Positions 40,079-48,487 are shown, counted from the first letter of the stretch. The stretch is DNA of 48,487 nucleotides from Meiothermus sp. (GCF_025056915.1 NZ_JANWVH010000011.1:1-48487); one strand, 5' to 3'. Numbers and translations: made by a program. The notes: generated by a model from the letters alone, not told the origin.

Positions 40079-41110
40079 TCACCCTACTTCCAGCACCACC
40101 TTGCCAAACACCCGGCGCTCTTCCAGCAGCCGGTGCCCCTCGGCGGCCTGCGCCAGGGGAAGTGTGGCCCCCACGATGGGCTTGAGTCGGCCCGCACTCA
40201 CCCACCGGAGAATGGGGAAGAGGCGGCTCTTGGAGCCCATGGTGGAGCCAAAAATGGAGAGCTGCCGGTAGAAGACGTGCGACAGGGGCGTGGGAGCCTC
40301 GTAGCCCGAGGAAGCCCCCACCAGGCAGATGCGCCCCCCCCAGGCGGTGGCCTTGATGACCCCCTCCCAGTACTGGGCCCCGGTGTGATCCACCACGGCG
40401 TCGGCGCCCTTGCCGCCGGTGAGGCGGCGAACCTCTTTGAACCAGTCGGGGTGGGAGTAGTTGACGGTTTCGTCGGCGCCCAGGGCTTTGGCCTGCACCA
40501 GCTTCTCCTCGCTGCTGGCGGTGGCGATGACCCGCGCCCCATAGAGCTTGGCAATCTGAATGGCGGCCACCGAGACCCCCGCGCCGGCGGCCATCACCAG
40601 CACATCCTCGCCCGGCCTGACCTGGAGCTTGTCCACCACCATCTGCCAGGCGGTCAGAAAGGTAAGCGGTACCGAAGCGGCCTCGGCCCAATCCAGGTTG
40701 GCTGGCTTGGGCAGGATGTTGGCTGCCGGGACGGTAATAAACTCGGCGTAGCCGCCCCAGCGGTGTTCGCCCAGAATCTGATACTGCGGGCAAAGGTTGT
40801 CCTGCCCACCCAGACAGCGCTCGCAGCGGCCACAGGAGACACCGGGGTTGAGCACCACCGCATCCCCCGGCGCCAGCCCCGCCACGCCGGCCCCCACCGC
40901 TTCCACGATTCCGGCCACATCGGAGCCCAGGATGTGCGGTAGGGGCAGCTTGGGGCTGGCCACCACCTTGCTAACCCAGAGGTCGAGGTGGTTGAGGGCC
41001 ACCGCTTTCACGGCCACCCGTACCTGCCCTGCTTCCACCGCAGGTGCGGCCATCTCGCCGTAGCGCAAGACCTCCGGGCCACCCCTGGACTCCATCCAGA
41101 CGGCTCGCAT
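40079..41110 (-). CDS. Medium-chain zinc-site alcohol dehydrogenase/quinone oxidoreductase
   Basis: A 343-residue MDR-superfamily oxidoreductase. The N-terminal catalytic domain has GSDVAGIVEAVGAGVAGLAP and the four structural zinc cysteines in CGRCERCLGGQDNLC. The Rossmann domain has VLVMAAGAGVSVAAIQIAKL followed by ARVIATASSEEKL, which suggests NADP. The substrate cannot be told. ATG at 41108-41110 has CACAAT 7 nt upstream and TTGACG further up, so it looks leaderless and monocistronic. Length is typical. Confidence 0.9.
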   Translation of the reverse strand: MRAVWMESRGGPEVLRYGEMAAPAVEAGQVRVAVKAVALNHLDLWVSKVVASPKLPLPHILGSDVAGIVEAVGAGVAGLAPGDAVVLNPGVSCGRCERCLGGQDNLCPQYQILGEHRWGGYAEFITVPAANILPKPANLDWAEAASVPLTFLTAWQMVVDKLQVRPGEDVLVMAAGAGVSVAAIQIAKLYGARVIATASSEEKLVQAKALGADETVNYSHPDWFKEVRRLTGGKGADAVVDHTGAQYWEGVIKATAWGGRICLVGASSGYEAPTPLSHVFYRQLSIFGSTMGSKSRLFPILRWVSAGRLKPIVGATLPLAQAAEGHRLLEERRVFGKVVLEVG

Positions 41111-41117
41111 AGAGGCG

Positions 41118-41147
41118 ATTGTGCCACCTTATGCAAGGGGTCGTCAA
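41118..41147 (-). promoter_or_regulatory. Leaderless promoter of the oxidoreductase gene
   Basis: On the minus strand TTGACG (41142-41147), 18 bp and CACAAT (41118-41123) precede the ATG by 7 nt. Confidence 0.55.
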
Positions 41148-41260
41148 ACGGGAATATTGGGAACCGCCGAAAGCCTATAGCGGAAGGCCAGAGGCTCTAT
41201 GGACACCAGGCTTGCGACCCAAGACCGGTGATGCGCCGGGTGCAAACGCCGAGGCAACGC

Positions 41261-42013
41261 TTATGAGGCCACCACCCGTGTGCCCGCCGTGCCTTCCCGC
41301 ACGGCCTGCAAGATGCCCTGGGCTCCTCTGGCAATGGTGGCCCAGGGAGCGCCTTTGCTAAGGGCGTTCAGGGCCGCTTCGACCTTGGGAATCATGCCGC
41401 CGGAGATGGTGCCATCCTGAATCAGGGCCTGCACCTGGGCCTGGCTGAGCTGGGCAAAGCGGCTGCTGGGGTCTTTGGGGTCGCGCAGAACCCCCACCAC
41501 ATCGGTCAGGAAGACCGCGGGCAGGCGCAGCGCCCCGGCGATGGCCCCGGCGGCGGTGTCGGCGTTGATGTTGAGGGGGCCGTGCGCGTCCAGGCCGATG
41601 GGGGCAACCAGGGGGGTCAGGCCCGCTTGAAGGAGTTGCTCTAAAACCCGGGAGTTGACCTGGGTGACCTCGCCCACCCGGCCCAAAATGGGGTCGAGTA
41701 AGCGGGCCTTGAGCAGCCCTGCATCCCGCCCGGTCAGGGCTACGCTGGGCCGCCCCCGCCGCGAAAGGCCCTCGGATAGTTGCTTGCCCAGGGAGGTGAG
41801 CACCATCTCCACCACCTCCATCTGCTCGGGGGGGGTGATCCGCAACCCCTGGTAAAAGTGGGTCTCGAAGCCCATCCGGTTGAGCCACTCGCCGATGCGG
41901 GGGCCGCCCCCATGCACCAGCACCAGCGGGCCGGGGTAGGCGCTGAGTTCGTCCAGCAGCTCGCCCGCTTCCTTCAGGCTACCCCCAATTTTTACGAGCA
42001 AAGCCTGTTCCAT
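41261..42013 (-). CDS. argB: Acetylglutamate kinase-family protein
   Basis: A 250-residue amino acid kinase. Motifs: LLVKIGGSLKEAGELLDEL at the N terminus, the substrate loop LVLVHGGGPRIGEWLNRMG, GPLNINADTAAGAIAGALR, FLTDVVGVLRDP and GTISGGMIPKVEAALNAL. This is the arginine-pathway kinase or, in Thermus-type organisms, the related LysZ acting on LysW-aminoadipate; the two are close and I prefer ArgB with moderate confidence. The start is ATG 42011-42013, where TATGAT lies 7 nt upstream; an ATG four codons earlier is inside that box. No other biosynthetic gene is adjacent. Confidence 0.85.
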   Translation of the reverse strand: MEQALLVKIGGSLKEAGELLDELSAYPGPLVLVHGGGPRIGEWLNRMGFETHFYQGLRITPPEQMEVVEMVLTSLGKQLSEGLSRRGRPSVALTGRDAGLLKARLLDPILGRVGEVTQVNSRVLEQLLQAGLTPLVAPIGLDAHGPLNINADTAAGAIAGALRLPAVFLTDVVGVLRDPKDPSSRFAQLSQAQVQALIQDGTISGGMIPKVEAALNALSKGAPWATIARGAQGILQAVREGTAGTRVVAS

Positions 42014-42020
42014 GCTGCCA

Positions 42021-42026
42021 ATCATA
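42021..42026 (-). promoter_or_regulatory. Leaderless -10 box of argB
   Basis: On the minus strand TATGAT ends 7 nt before the ATG at 42013. It lies back to back with the tRNA-Val promoter at 42041. Confidence 0.5.
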
Positions 42027-42040
42027 CCCAGTGCATCGGC

Positions 42041-42069
42041 TTGACACCCTTTGCGGCGGGTGTTACCCT
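42041..42069 (+). promoter_or_regulatory. Promoter of tRNA-Val
   Basis: TTGACA (42041-42046), a 17-bp spacer and TACCCT (42064-42069). Transcription would start about 12 nt before the mature tRNA end. Confidence 0.75.
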
Positions 42070-42088
42070 TTTGAGTGCGCTTGCGTGA

Positions 42089-42163
42089 GGGCGATTAGCT
42101 CAGCGGGAGAGCACACGCTTCACACGCGTGGGGTCGTAGGTTCAAATCCTACATCGCCCACCA
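42089..42163 (+). tRNA. tRNA-Val (CAC)
   Basis: A complete 75-nt cloverleaf. Acceptor GGGCGAT pairs with ATCGCCC, the D arm is GCTC/GAGC, the anticodon stem CACGC/GCGTG holds the loop TTCACAC with anticodon CAC at 42121-42123, and the T arm is GTAGG-TTCAAAT-CCTAC. Discriminator A and an encoded CCA end the gene. Confidence 0.97.
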
Positions 42164-42169
42164 AGTCCG

Positions 42170-42203
42170 GGACGCCGCAAAAAATGGCGGCGTCCTCGTT
42201 TTT
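42170..42203 (+). terminator. Rho-independent terminator of tRNA-Val
   Basis: A perfect 9-bp stem, GGACGCCGC (42170-42178) and GCGGCGTCC (42187-42195), with an A-rich 8-nt loop, followed by TCGTTTTT. The remaining gap to 42432 shows no gene. Confidence 0.85.
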
Positions 42204-42432
42204 GGCTCCAAACGGTAAAACTGGTGCCACCCGGGCCGCTTTGGGTGCCTCTCGATATGCAGGCAGGTTCGGCTAGGTGGATGCTTCTCGAGTGGCGCGG
42301 GTTCGGTTGCACATATCCAGACAGGCTGGCCTCAACACACCCCTCGAGCTTCGCCACCTCACAGCTTCCCGGTCACGGGGTGGCGGGTACAGAGGTGTGG
42401 GAACCCTGGTCACCTCTGCTCGAGCGGTCTAA

Positions 42433-42460
42433 TTTACATTTCATCTACTTTTCCTAGATT
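42433..42460 (+). promoter_or_regulatory. Promoter of the NEW3/ABC exporter operon
   Basis: TTTACA (42433-42438), 16 bp and TAGATT (42455-42460), about 31 nt before the first ATG, which has its own Shine-Dalgarno. The AT-rich block stands out from its surroundings. Confidence 0.55.
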
Positions 42461-42491
42461 CTCAAATGAATATTGCGCCTGGAGGTACACC

Positions 42492-43634
42492 ATGCTGCGC
42501 ATAGCGATGCTTATGCTCACGCTTCTAGGTTTGGCCTGGGCCCAGGGCTACCGCGGCCTGGTGCTCTACACGCCCTACCCCGCCCAGAGTGTGCGGGCAG
42601 GGGAGACGGTCAGCCTGCCCATCTCGCTCAAGAGCTTTGGCCTGCCCCCTCAGAGTGTGCAGGTGCGGGTGGCGGAGGTGGCTCCGGGCTGGAAAGCCAG
42701 CCTGCTGGGAGGGGGCCGGGTGGTGGGGGCGGTGTATGTGCTCCCCGATGCCGAGCAGAGCCTTTCCCTGCGCTTAGAGCCCCCCCAGCGGGTTTCGCCC
42801 GGCACCTACCGCTTCCGGCTGGTGGCCGAGGGCAGCGGGGGCGTGCGGGCCGAGCTGCCCCTGGCCCTCAGCCTGGGCCAGACCCTGCCCAAGCGGCTCT
42901 CCCTGGAGACCGAGCTGCCGGTGCTCAAGGGTGCGCCCACGGCCAGCTTCCGCTACCGGGTCACCCTCAAGAACGAAAGCGACCAGGACTTGCTGGTCAA
43001 CCTCGAGGCCGACGCCCCCGAGAACTTCCGGGTTAGCTTCAGCACGGCCTTTGGGGGCCAGGAGGTCAACAGCCTGCCCCTGAAGGCGGGGGAGAGCCGC
43101 GAGCTGGACGTGCAGGTGACCCCGCCCCGCCAGGTGGAGGCCAAGCCCTACGCGGTCACCCTGCGGGCGCTGGCCGGTGAGGCCCGGGCCGACCTGGCGG
43201 TGAACCTGGACATCACCGGGCAGGTCGAGCTGAGCCTGACCACCCCCGAGGGCCGCCTCTCCGGGCGGGCTTTGGCCGGGCGGGAGAACCCCGTCAAGCT
43301 ACTGGTTAAGAACACCGGCAGCGCCCCCGCCGAAAACGTCGAGCTTTCGGCCAGCGAACCCTCGGGCTGGGAGGTCAAGTTTGAGCCCGAGAAAATCGAG
43401 AAAATCGCCGCCGGTAAGGAGTCGGAGGTGACGGCCAAAATCAAGCCCTCGCCCCGGGCCGTGGCCGGAGATTATATGCTCTCCCTGCGGGCCTCCGCTG
43501 GCAGCGCCTCGGCCTCGGCGGACTACCGGGTGACGGTGCAGACCTCCACCCTGTGGGGGCTGGTGGGCGTGGCCCTGATTGCGGTGGCGGTGGGGGCAGT
43601 GGGCTTCGCGGTCTCGCGCTTCGGGCGCCGCTAG
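42492..43634 (+). CDS. NEW3-domain membrane-anchored protein of an ABC exporter
   Basis: A 380-residue envelope protein. It has an N-terminal signal peptide (LRIAMLMLTLLGLAWAQ), about three immunoglobulin-like NEW3-type repeats (for example FRYRVTLKNESDQDLLVNLE and NPVKLLVKNTGSAPAENVEL, followed by SGWEVKFEPEKIEKI) and one C-terminal helix (LWGLVGVALIAVAVGAVGF) with a short basic tail. Most of it faces outside. GGAGG lies 8 nt before the ATG. The next two genes encode an ABC ATPase and an ABC-2 type permease, so it is probably an accessory subunit of this exporter. The cargo is unknown. Confidence 0.85.
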   Translation: MLRIAMLMLTLLGLAWAQGYRGLVLYTPYPAQSVRAGETVSLPISLKSFGLPPQSVQVRVAEVAPGWKASLLGGGRVVGAVYVLPDAEQSLSLRLEPPQRVSPGTYRFRLVAEGSGGVRAELPLALSLGQTLPKRLSLETELPVLKGAPTASFRYRVTLKNESDQDLLVNLEADAPENFRVSFSTAFGGQEVNSLPLKAGESRELDVQVTPPRQVEAKPYAVTLRALAGEARADLAVNLDITGQVELSLTTPEGRLSGRALAGRENPVKLLVKNTGSAPAENVELSASEPSGWEVKFEPEKIEKIAAGKESEVTAKIKPSPRAVAGDYMLSLRASAGSASASADYRVTVQTSTLWGLVGVALIAVAVGAVGFAVSRFGRR

Positions 43635-43643
43635 GAGGCCGGG

Positions 43644-44573
43644 ATGGTCATCGAGACCCAGGGCCTGAGCAAGCGCTACGGCCAGGTGGTGGCCGTGGAG
43701 GGCCTCGAGCTGCGCATCGAAGCCGGCGAGGTGTACGGCCTGTTGGGGCCCAACGGCTCCGGCAAAACCACCACCATCCTGATGCTTCTGGGCCTCACCG
43801 AGCCCAGCGCGGGCACGGTGCGGGTGCTGGGCCTCGACCCGGTGCGCGCGCCCCTCTCGCTCAAGAAGCTGGTGGGCTACCTGCCCGACTCGGTGGGCTT
43901 TTACGGCGAACTGACGGCCTGGGAGAACCTGGCCTACATCGCCCGCCTGAACGGCCTGCCCCGCGCCGAGGCGGAGGGGCGTATGCGGCGGGTGCTGGAG
44001 CGGATGGGCCTGGCCGAGGTGGCCGACCGCCCGGTGAGCGCTTTTTCCAGGGGGATGCGCCAGCGGCTGGGGCTGGCCGAGGTGCTTTTGAAAGAGCCCA
44101 AGGTGGTCATTCTGGACGAGCCCACCCTGGGCCTCGACCCCGAGGCCGCCCAGGCTTTTTTGGAGATGATTCGGGGCCTCAAGGCCGAGGGGATTACCGT
44201 GCTGCTCTCCTCGCACCTTCTGCACCAGGTGCAGGCCATCTGCGACCGGGTGGGCCTTTTTCACCGGGGTCGGCTGGTGCTGGAAGGCCGGGTGGAGGAG
44301 CTGGCCCAGCGGGTGCTGGGCGGCGCTTACCGCATCCGGCTCGAGGCCGCGCCCCTGGAGGGCCTCCTGGAGCGGTTGCAGGCTTTGCCGGGGGTCAGCC
44401 GGGTGCGACCGGAGGGGGCGGCGCTGCGCCTCGAGGCCACCCAGGATGTGCGCCCCCAGGTGGCCCGGGCTGTCCTCGAGGCCGGCGCAGCCCTGCACAG
44501 CCTGACCCTGGAACAGCCCAGCCTGGACGAGGTCTACAGCCACTACTTCCAGGAGGTGCGGCATGCGGCCTAG
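43644..44573 (+). CDS. ABC transporter ATP-binding protein (exporter type)
   Basis: A 309-residue ATPase. Walker A is [19 protein letters not shown], the signature is [16 protein letters not shown], Walker B is [19 protein letters not shown] and the switch His is in [15 protein letters not shown]-terminal domain of about 90 residues follows, as in NatA/CcmA-type exporters. GGAGG precedes the ATG, 9 bp after the NEW3 gene. It overlaps the permease start by 11 bp. Confidence 0.95.
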   Translation: MVIETQGLSKRYGQVVAVEGLELRIEAGEVYGLLGPNGSGKTTTILMLLGLTEPSAGTVRVLGLDPVRAPLSLKKLVGYLPDSVGFYGELTAWENLAYIARLNGLPRAEAEGRMRRVLERMGLAEVADRPVSAFSRGMRQRLGLAEVLLKEPKVVILDEPTLGLDPEAAQAFLEMIRGLKAEGITVLLSSHLLHQVQAICDRVGLFHRGRLVLEGRVEELAQRVLGGAYRIRLEAAPLEGLLERLQALPGVSRVRPEGAALRLEATQDVRPQVARAVLEAGAALHSLTLEQPSLDEVYSHYFQEVRHAA

Positions 44574-45531
44574 CCCAGCCCGGCGGGAAGGCTCCCCCTG
44601 GACGGGGGTGTGGGCGGTCTTCTTCAAGGAGATGGCCGACCACCTTTCCAGCACCCGCATGCGAATTCTGGAGGTTCTGATTCTGCTCTCGGCGGTGGGG
44701 GCGGTGTATGCCGGGGCCCGCACCCTGCGGCAGACCGTGAGCGAAGACCCCTTTTTGCTGTTGCAGGTCTTCACCGCCGCCCAGGAGCCTTTGCCCTCGT
44801 TTGTGGCCTTCCTGAGCTTTTTCCTACCCCTGGCAGCCATCGCCCTGGGCTTCGACGCCATCAACAGCGAGCACAGCCGCAACACCCTCTCGAGGGTTCT
44901 GGCCCAGCCCATCTACCGCGACGCCCTCTTGTGGGGCAAGTTCCTGGCGGGTCTGGCCACCCTGGCCCTCATCCTGCTGGCCCTTTTCCTGCTGGTGGTG
45001 GGGCTTTCCCTGCTGTTCTTGGGGGTGCCGCCCAGCACCGAGGAGGTGGCCCGGGCCCTGCTCTTTTTGCTGGCCACGCTGGCGTATGCGGGGGTCTGGC
45101 TGGGCATTGCCCTCCTGTTCTCGGTGCTCTTCCGCAGCGCGGCCACCTCGGCCTTGGCGGCCATTGCGGTCTGGCTTTTCTTCGCCCTTTTCTGGGGCAT
45201 CATCGCCCAGCTTCTAGCCCAGGCCATCGCCCCCTTCGACCCCTTCCAGCCCGAGAGCGAGCTGCGCCAGGCCGAGGCGCTGCTGGCCCTTTCCCGCTTC
45301 TCCCCCAACACCCTCTACGCCGAGGCCATCCAGGCCCTCTTGAACCCCGCGGTGCGGAGCCTGGGGCCGGTGCTGTTGACCCAGCTCCAGGGGGCCTTGC
45401 TGGGTTCGCCGCTGCCGCTGGGGCAGAGCCTGCTCCTGGCCTGGCCCCAGCTGACCGGCCTCATCGCCCTGACCCTTCTGCTGTTTGCCCTGACCTACGT
45501 GCTGTTCCAGCGGCGGGAAGTGCGGGCCTGA
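44563..45531 (+). CDS. ABC-2 type permease
   Basis: A 322-residue membrane protein with about six helices: the first at [16 protein letters not shown], then paired helices around [40 protein letters not shown] and [20 protein letters not shown]. The short motif [20 protein letters not shown] after helix 2 is typical of NosY-like and ABC-2 permeases. ATG at 44563 has GGAGGT upstream and overlaps the ATPase gene. With the two genes before it, it forms a complete exporter. The layout recalls NosDFY but without NosD repeats, so the function is open. Confidence 0.92.
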   Translation: MRPSPARREGSPWTGVWAVFFKEMADHLSSTRMRILEVLILLSAVGAVYAGARTLRQTVSEDPFLLLQVFTAAQEPLPSFVAFLSFFLPLAAIALGFDAINSEHSRNTLSRVLAQPIYRDALLWGKFLAGLATLALILLALFLLVVGLSLLFLGVPPSTEEVARALLFLLATLAYAGVWLGIALLFSVLFRSAATSALAAIAVWLFFALFWGIIAQLLAQAIAPFDPFQPESELRQAEALLALSRFSPNTLYAEAIQALLNPAVRSLGPVLLTQLQGALLGSPLPLGQSLLLAWPQLTGLIALTLLLFALTYVLFQRREVRA

Positions 45532-45671
45532 GGCATCCTGAGCAGACGGGTTCTGCTACGTGTTGTACCGGCCAAGCGGCGGTTTTGGTATCAAGTGCAA
45601 CCGGTCTTTTGCGGGTCTGCCCTGCCCCAGGCTCCTGCGGCCAGGAGAGAAGGCGGGCCTTTGGCGGCGGC

Positions 45672-46292
45672 TCAGGCCCCCAGGGCCTTTTTGAGTTCGG
45701 CCAAAGCCGCCCGCAGCTCGCGCACCTCGGCTTCCAGGGCTTCCAACCGGCTTTCCAGCTCACTTTTTTCCTCGGCCCGGACGAGGGGGGCTGGGGGGCC
45801 AGCTAGCAGGTGGGCGTAGCGCACCTCGCGCTCGCCGGGCTGGCGCTCGAGCGGGGTGACGAGCGGGTGGGGGGCCAGGTTCATAAGGCCTTGCAGCACC
45901 GCCTCGACCTCCTGGAGCGAGGCAAAGCGGTGGTTCATGCTCTCGGCTCGGGCCCGTAGCTCGCCCAGGGTTTGCGGGCCGCGCAGCATCAGCAGGGCCA
46001 TCAGGATGGTGGCGGGGGCCTCGAGCCGGTACTCGCGGTCTAAAAACTGCCGGTATTTGGGGGCCCGTGCGCCGTATTCGCGGAACATGCCGCACAGCCG
46101 CTTGCGCTGGAGCGAGTCCAGGGCTTCGCGCACCTCGGCCTCGCTCAGCTGGGTGACCGGATGGCGGTTGTTTTTCTGGTTGGCCCCCAGCCGGATGGCG
46201 TTTTCGGTCATGGGGTAGTAGTCGGGGGTGGCGTACTGCTTCTCGATCAGGGTGCCCAGAACCCGTACTTCGGCCTCGTTCAGAAGGTTCAC
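45672..46292 (-). CDS. YceH/UPF0502 (DUF480) family protein
   Basis: A 206-residue protein of two winged-helix domains: the first with NEAEVRVLGTLIEKQYATPD and PMTENAIRLGANQKNNR, the second around LMLRGPQTLGELRARAE. The C-terminal 30 residues (LESRLEALEAEVRELRAALA) form a coiled coil, suggesting a dimer. The cellular role of the family is unknown; DNA binding is a reasonable guess. GTG at 46290-46292 is the start because the family begins with NLLNEAEV and TAAAAT lies 7 nt upstream. It converges on the exporter operon. Confidence 0.9.
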   Translation of the reverse strand: MNLLNEAEVRVLGTLIEKQYATPDYYPMTENAIRLGANQKNNRHPVTQLSEAEVREALDSLQRKRLCGMFREYGARAPKYRQFLDREYRLEAPATILMALLMLRGPQTLGELRARAESMNHRFASLQEVEAVLQGLMNLAPHPLVTPLERQPGEREVRYAHLLAGPPAPLVRAEEKSELESRLEALEAEVRELRAALAELKKALGA

Positions 46293-46299
46293 AAACAGG

Positions 46300-46305
46300 A
46301 TTTTA
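46300..46305 (-). promoter_or_regulatory. Leaderless -10 box of the YceH-family gene
   Basis: On the minus strand TAAAAT ends 7 nt before the GTG start, with no Shine-Dalgarno. The -35 region is weak. Confidence 0.5.
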
Positions 46306-46450
46306 GGGCATCTTGGGGGGCAGCGCCGGGGGGTTTTGCAGCTGGCGGCTTGATGTAAGGCCACTCGAGGCGCTTCCAGATTCACAGAAAGGGGAACACC
46401 GGCGCCCGGAAAAGGCTCCACCGCCTTTCCCGAAAGGTTGTGCTGTGGCG

Positions 46451-46861
46451 CTACACCTTCTCCAGAAAGCGTTCCCGCAGCTCGGGGGTGGGCACCGGGC
46501 AGCTCGCCTGCCGGCCAAAGATGCGGTAGCGGTGGCGGGCTATCAGGCGGTAAAGCCCGTCCCGGAGGGGTTTGGGCAGGTGGCGCAGGGCCCGGAGCCA
46601 GCCGTAGCCCTTCAGGTGGCGCACGATGACCAGGGCGGCGTCGGACTCGAGGTAAGCCCGCCCCCCCTCGATCACCACCACGCTATCGGCCAGGGCCTCG
46701 CTGGCCGGAACCCCGTACTGTTCGAGCAGGGCCTGCCCCACCGCAGACTGCTGGGCAGCAAAGCGGAAGCGGCCCTCGGGGTCGTGGCGGACGATGAAGC
46801 GCACCACCCCGTTGCACAGGTTGCACACCCCGTCGAAGAGCACGATGATGGGGGCCTCCAT
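46451..46861 (-). CDS. DCC-family thiol-disulfide oxidoreductase-like protein (DUF393)
   Basis: A 136-residue protein named for its N-terminal D-x-x-C-x-x-C motif, here IVLFDGVCNLCNGVVRFIV. Further family marks are FRFAAQQSAVGQALL, SVVVIEGGRAYLESDAAL and YRIFGRQASCPVPTPELRERF. The CNLC pair suggests redox chemistry of a thioredoxin-like fold, unproved for the family. ATG at 46859-46861 has TAGGCT 6 nt upstream, so leaderless. It is followed, about 160 bp away, by the YceH-family gene on the same strand. Confidence 0.9.
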   Translation of the reverse strand: MEAPIIVLFDGVCNLCNGVVRFIVRHDPEGRFRFAAQQSAVGQALLEQYGVPASEALADSVVVIEGGRAYLESDAALVIVRHLKGYGWLRALRHLPKPLRDGLYRLIARHRYRIFGRQASCPVPTPELRERFLEKV

Positions 46862-46867
46862 GCCTTC

Positions 46868-46873
46868 AGCCTA
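46868..46873 (-). promoter_or_regulatory. Leaderless -10 box of the DCC-family gene
   Basis: On the minus strand TAGGCT ends 6 nt before the ATG. The remaining gap to 47150 shows no gene. Confidence 0.4.
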
Positions 46874-47162
46874 GCGCAAGGGCGGCGCTGGGATGTGTTC
46901 ACTGGGCCGGCTTCCCAAAGCACCCCCCACGCTCTACAGCAATGGCCCCACGCCATCCGGCCACCGGCGGGTTGTTTGCTTCGCACCCCACCTTTCGGAC
47001 GCCCATCAGCGCATGGAACAGTCTGGGGAGAAGGCTCTTTTCGTCCAAACCTCGCCCCTGAGGCAGGGTTGTCCCCTGAGACGCTGGTGTAACGCAGGAC
47101 TTCTACAGTGGCCCCCAAGGCGCCCCCCATCCAGACCGGGGCAGCTCTCAGGAGGTGAATTT

Positions 47163-48487
47163 ATGCGGTCTTGGCTTCATTTGGCAGTAGGATTTTTGCT
47201 GGCGTTGCTAGCGGGGTGCGGCAACCGCTCGGCCACGCCGTACACCAGCCCGCAGGTGTTCGTGGGTGAGATTGCGGGCAGCGATGCGCTGTTGGCTTTG
47301 GTGGTAGAGCAGGGTCGTTTTCTGGCCTACAGCTGTGGAGGGCCGGAAAGCTGGCGGCAGCTTACCGGCTGGTTCGAGGGCGAACTGCAAGGCGGAAGCG
47401 TCCCGCCTACCTCAGGCAGCTATGGCCTGCTTCTGAAGGCCAGCCCGAATGGCGCCGGATGGGACGGCAGCCTTGAAGCCGAGGGGCGGACATACCGCTT
47501 TACCCTTTCCCCGGCCAAAGCTGACAGCCCGGCTGGGCTTTACATCCTGGACAACGAGGCCCGAGAGGCCGGACTGATCATCGCCAACAACCTCAAAACC
47601 GCAGGGGTCTACTACGGAAAGCAGAGCGGCGTGACTGCTGCCGTGCAGGTTAAGGACGACCTGACCAAGATCACCACCAAGCCCACCGAACTCACCGTGA
47701 CCTCCCCCGCCTACGGCGGTAGCGAGTTCACCCTGAGCAGCACTACCAGAGTTCAGGCCTCACCCGTCGAGCCCCGCTTGCCCATCCCCGTGAACCTGCA
47801 CCGCATTGCCGCCCAGATGCTGGAGGAAACCCGCGGCACCGAGATGGCTCCCGGCTGGAGTGGCACCGCCCGGCTGGCCGGCAAGGTGAATCCTTTCTAC
47901 CGTCCCGACATCTCCACGCCGGCCTACTACGAGCTGCCCGTACTGCCGCAGGGGTTAATTTTGCTCTCGAATGGGGAGCACGACTACCCAATCGCCCACT
48001 GGAGCGACGAGGAAAGCATGTCGACCAGGCTTGAGGCCAGCGCAAAAAACCAGACGCTAGTCCGGTACTGGAAGCTGGACAGCATGTATTATGTGGGTGA
48101 GGATGGTCAGGGCAACCGTGTATCCAGCTTTGGCACTCCGGTCATGAGGATCGAGGGTGCGTCCTTCGATCAACCTGCAAAAACCTACGTCGCTACTGCT
48201 CAGCCAATCAACCCTCAGGCCGAAGATACCGACCCTACCGATAGTAAATTCGTCATCAAGCAAGACCCCCTTCCCAACCTTACCTACCGGCCTTGGGCTT
48301 CGTGGCGTGAGCTCAAGGCAGGGTATTTTGCGGCCTACAAGCCCTGGCTTGAACGGTTGGCACAGCGGGCACGACACGATTGGGACATCGAGAAAGCAGC
48401 GCAGCGCAACGGTGAGGGACTGCTACCTGGGAACAAGTACAGTATCGCTACACTGTACCCTGGTGTCAGGTTTAGCACCGATAAAGA
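47163..48487 (+). CDS. Lipoprotein of unknown function, cut by the window end
   Basis: An open frame of 441 codons from ATG 47163 to the last base, with no stop codon. The signal peptide MRSWLHLAVGFLLALLAGCG ends in the lipobox LLAGC. GGAGGTGA lies 4 nt before the start. The first 120 residues of the mature part are beta-rich (FVGEIAGSDALLALVVEQG, LEAEGRTYRFTLSPAKADS), and later parts are more polar (ISTPAYYELPVLPQGLILLS). I do not recognise the family. It contains no CTCGAG. Its end is outside the window. Confidence 0.8.
   Translation, partial: MRSWLHLAVGFLLALLAGCGNRSATPYTSPQVFVGEIAGSDALLALVVEQGRFLAYSCGGPESWRQLTGWFEGELQGGSVPPTSGSYGLLLKASPNGAGWDGSLEAEGRTYRFTLSPAKADSPAGLYILDNEAREAGLIIANNLKTAGVYYGKQSGVTAAVQVKDDLTKITTKPTELTVTSPAYGGSEFTLSSTTRVQASPVEPRLPIPVNLHRIAAQMLEETRGTEMAPGWSGTARLAGKVNPFYRPDISTPAYYELPVLPQGLILLSNGEHDYPIAHWSDEESMSTRLEASAKNQTLVRYWKLDSMYYVGEDGQGNRVSSFGTPVMRIEGASFDQPAKTYVATAQPINPQAEDTDPTDSKFVIKQDPLPNLTYRPWASWRELKAGYFAAYKPWLERLAQRARHDWDIEKAAQRNGEGLLPGNKYSIATLYPGVRFSTDK

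Noticed and set aside
43299..44912. 537-codon minus-strand frame opposite the ABC exporter genes
   Set aside because: Antisense of three well supported genes; composition is proline, glycine, arginine and histidine rich without motifs.
46672..47130. 152-codon minus-strand frame before the DCC-family gene
   Set aside because: Different frame from the DCC protein and without homology or start signals.

Overview
The window is high-GC bacterial DNA (about 64% by eye). It looks like a Thermaceae chromosome, most likely Meiothermus. The basis for this is inference: Thermus-type GH36 and GH42 galactosidases, GC-ending codons, frequent leaderless starts with a TANNNT box 5-9 nt before the start codon, and tRNA genes that encode CCA. 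I could not confirm the genus.

Layout. 1-1900: end of a tRNA-Gly gene with terminator, an HNH endonuclease (-) and hslO (+). 1900-4140: a large lipoprotein (-) and a repeat-rich gap. 4141-15300: a galactose/galactoside regulon read on the minus strand (deoR regulator, binding protein, two permeases, GH42 beta-galactosidase, GH36 alpha-galactosidase, galT, an M24-like pseudopeptidase, galK), with matching DeoR half-sites before deoR and before the binding-protein gene. 15300-18100: a secreted protein, response regulator and histidine kinase operon (-). 19058-30316: a ten-gene minus-strand operon: GH31 glycosidase, binding protein, two permeases, mannonate oxidoreductase-type SDR, uronate isomerase, LarA-superfamily protein, phosphoribosyltransferase, gluconokinase and 6-phosphogluconate dehydrogenase; a divergent lacI regulator follows. 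31641-38282: an orphan binding protein (+), a P-type ATPase, an 88-residue protein and PEP synthase (all -). 38434-42013: a small conserved protein, a NYN-domain protein, a zinc-site oxidoreductase and argB. 42089-45531: tRNA-Val(CAC) and a NEW3/ABC-2 exporter operon. 45672-48487: a YceH-family protein, a DCC-family protein and a lipoprotein running off the window.

How the genes work together. The most interesting unit is the ten-gene operon. It holds no mannonate dehydratase, KDG kinase or KDPG aldolase. Instead it has every step for another route: hexuronate to fructuronate (UxaC), to D-mannonate (SDR), to D-gluconate (C2 epimerisation by the LarA homologue), to 6-phosphogluconate (GntK), to ribulose 5-phosphate (Gnd). 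The LarA homologue keeps the His/Lys/His spacing that holds the nickel-pincer cofactor. This would send hexuronates into the pentose phosphate pathway.

Other signals: a family of short elements with terminal inverted repeats (three copies, all against gene ends or promoters); an 18-bp motif shared by the ppsA and P-type ATPase upstream regions; strong over-representation of CTCGAG (about 95 by hand against roughly 17 expected); and a lower-GC stretch covering the GH31 and second binding-protein genes that is also poor in CTCGAG. Neither sugar importer carries its own ATPase gene here.
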